Shown here: positions 63,326 to 64,000 of the stretch, piece by piece | Layout: each line of letters begins with the position of its first letter | How positions within the stretch are numbered: the stretch's first letter is position 1 | Assembly (NCBI GenBank): GCA_016271365.2 | Contig: CM028131.1 | Span: forward strand, 282,656,001-282,720,000 | Source of the DNA: Neoceratodus forsteri | Taxonomy: Eukaryota; Chordata; Ceratodontiformes; Ceratodontidae | Length of the DNA stretch: 64,000 nucleotides | Reading direction: 5' to 3' | Translations under genes and position numbers: made by a program | Notes under the pieces: generated by a model | The model's input: the letters and a program-made list of their open reading frames with translations, nothing else | What the model was told of the DNA's origin: nothing | The model's database searches: none

Positions 63326-64000
63326 CTTCCTGGATATAAAGTCTCCACCACTCATTCACACTAATGGGAACTATGCCAGAGGTGCTAGGACCCAGTGGGA
63401 GCCAAAAATCTTCAGGAGGGCCAGTGCCAAGTATATAAGTAAAATTTTCTTCAGAGAAGTCTTCAGCCCTTCTTCGATGGAGTCGACCATGAGCGGGGCA
63501 GGTGACAGTAGGGAGACTTCGCATGAAAGCTGTGTTGTCAGCAGGGCTGGGTCTGGTCCACTGCCCTCTCAAGAGGGGGAGTCTGACTACAGGCAGTCCG
63601 GTGCTCGGGGGGATGGGTGGTCTTCCTGAAAGCACAAAAAGCAGCAGTCCCATGCTCAATCCTCGTCAAGGACTCTGCACCGCTTGGCCTCAAGTTCTTC
63701 GTCCTCCCAGTCGAAAAAGAAACGACACCGCTCGAGGTCACCTTCTGGTATGTCTGCATGTCGATCGTTGGTTACCAGCAGCAGGGGCCCAACTCCGACT
63801 CCTCTGGGGTCTCCACAAGTTTCTGTTTCTGGTGACTGATATCCTCAACTCCGGAGTCCCTCCCCGCCCCCGGTGGGTCCTCCTGTGAGCAGTTTCACCA
63901 TTGGGCTGCTCTTATGGAGCAATGGGTTCGACAGTTGTCCCGGCTGCTAGAGCCGGTGAGTCCGTCGCCAGGACCTTCAGGCCTTTCGGTTTCAGACCTG
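63326..64000 (+). mobile_element. DIRS-H, left end of a DIRS of the DIRS-D family (continues past the window)
   Basis: The left ITR begins CTATCTTCCTGGATATAAAG at about 63,326, with GTCTCCACCACTCATTCACA, GGTGCTAGGACCCAGTGGGA and GAGCCAAAAATCTTCAGGAG, matching DIRS-D 28,041-28,150. After about 160 bp a gag-like frame starts (next entry). The right end, ICR and enzymes lie outside the window. Its left border falls inside L1-type coding sequence, so it probably inserted in the same L1 that hosts DIRS-F. Confidence 0.85.
63489..64000 (+). pseudogene. DIRS-H gag-like ORF1, 5' part
   Basis: An ATG at 63,489 opens MSGAGDSRETSHESCVVSRA. The frame continues through QSGARGDGWSS to a stop (TGA, about 63,627-63,629), then in the same frame KKQQSHAQSSSRTLHRLAS, SSSSQSKKKRHRSRSPSGMS, and ends at another TGA near 63,838. 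The Ser/Arg-rich basic segment is shared with DIRS-D and probably binds nucleic acid. No Cys cluster like that of B or A is visible. At least two in-frame stops mark it as a pseudogene. Confidence 0.65.

Noticed and set aside
7901..64000. LTR retrotransposon or endogenous retrovirus
   Set aside because: No LTR direct repeats, primer-binding site, protease, DDE integrase or envelope; the RT type, inverted repeats and tyrosine recombinase are those of DIRS.

Overview
This 64 kb window reads as intergenic, transposon-packed nuclear DNA from a vertebrate. I found no host exon, tRNA, rRNA or CRISPR array. The element mix is DIRS-type tyrosine-recombinase (YR) retrotransposons, CR1/L2-like and L1/Tx1-like LINEs, a Crypton and a pogo/Tigger-like DNA transposon. 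That mix fits an amphibian, a non-avian reptile or another repeat-rich sarcopterygian. The class is an inference and is weak; the species cannot be read from the sequence.

Layout. 1-7,640: AT-rich DNA with only local diverged duplications, then a palindromic, MITE-like element (7,640-7,815). 7,901-19,865: DIRS-A, holding a second complete DIRS (DIRS-B, 13,927-19,610) between its internal complementary region (ICR) and its right inverted terminal repeat (ITR). 19,768-20,735: a tandem duplication of about 491 bp that copies the right end of A, a spacer and the left ITR of DIRS-C. About 19,985-32,898: DIRS-C, interrupted by a minus-strand L2-like LINE (22,873-24,825) and by DIRS-D (28,041-32,638), which landed inside the ICR of C. 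32,899-35,860: unassigned DNA with a CR1 3' fragment and a GC-rich block. 35,860-40,735: a CR1/L2/Rex-type LINE split by about 1.7 kb of other DNA. 40,760-42,530: a Crypton with a recognisable tyrosine recombinase. 42,531-47,420: DIRS-E, without its left end. 47,420-48,096: LINE and DIRS recombinase scraps. 48,169-50,450: a pogo/Tigger-like transposon. 50,455-63,325: a minus-strand L1/Tx1-like ORF2 fragment split by DIRS-F (50,696-61,945), which itself carries DIRS-G (52,846-58,478). 63,326-64,000: the left end of DIRS-H, of the same family as D; it begins in the middle of the L1 reading frame and runs off the window.

How the genes work together. Each DIRS unit keeps the same order: left ITR, gag-like ORF, reverse transcriptase/RNase H (RT/RH), tyrosine recombinase, ICR, right ITR. 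The ICR is the complement of the left terminus joined to the complement of the right terminus. It therefore records the circle junction and let me place the ends of A, B, C, D, F and G. In the known DIRS model the RT copies the RNA, the ICR templates closure of a circle, and the YR integrates the circle without an RNase-type integrase. Every copy here is broken by stops or frameshifts, and several have lost identifiable catalytic residues.

I did not find a new biochemical system. The strongest observations are repeated nesting of YR retrotransposons in one another, exact structural lesions (RT catalytic block deleted in E; recombinase HxxR motif mutated in A, C and D and split by a poly-A insertion in F), a tandem duplication spanning an element-element junction, and a shared inverted-repeat/donor-like motif near the right terminus of every DIRS family.
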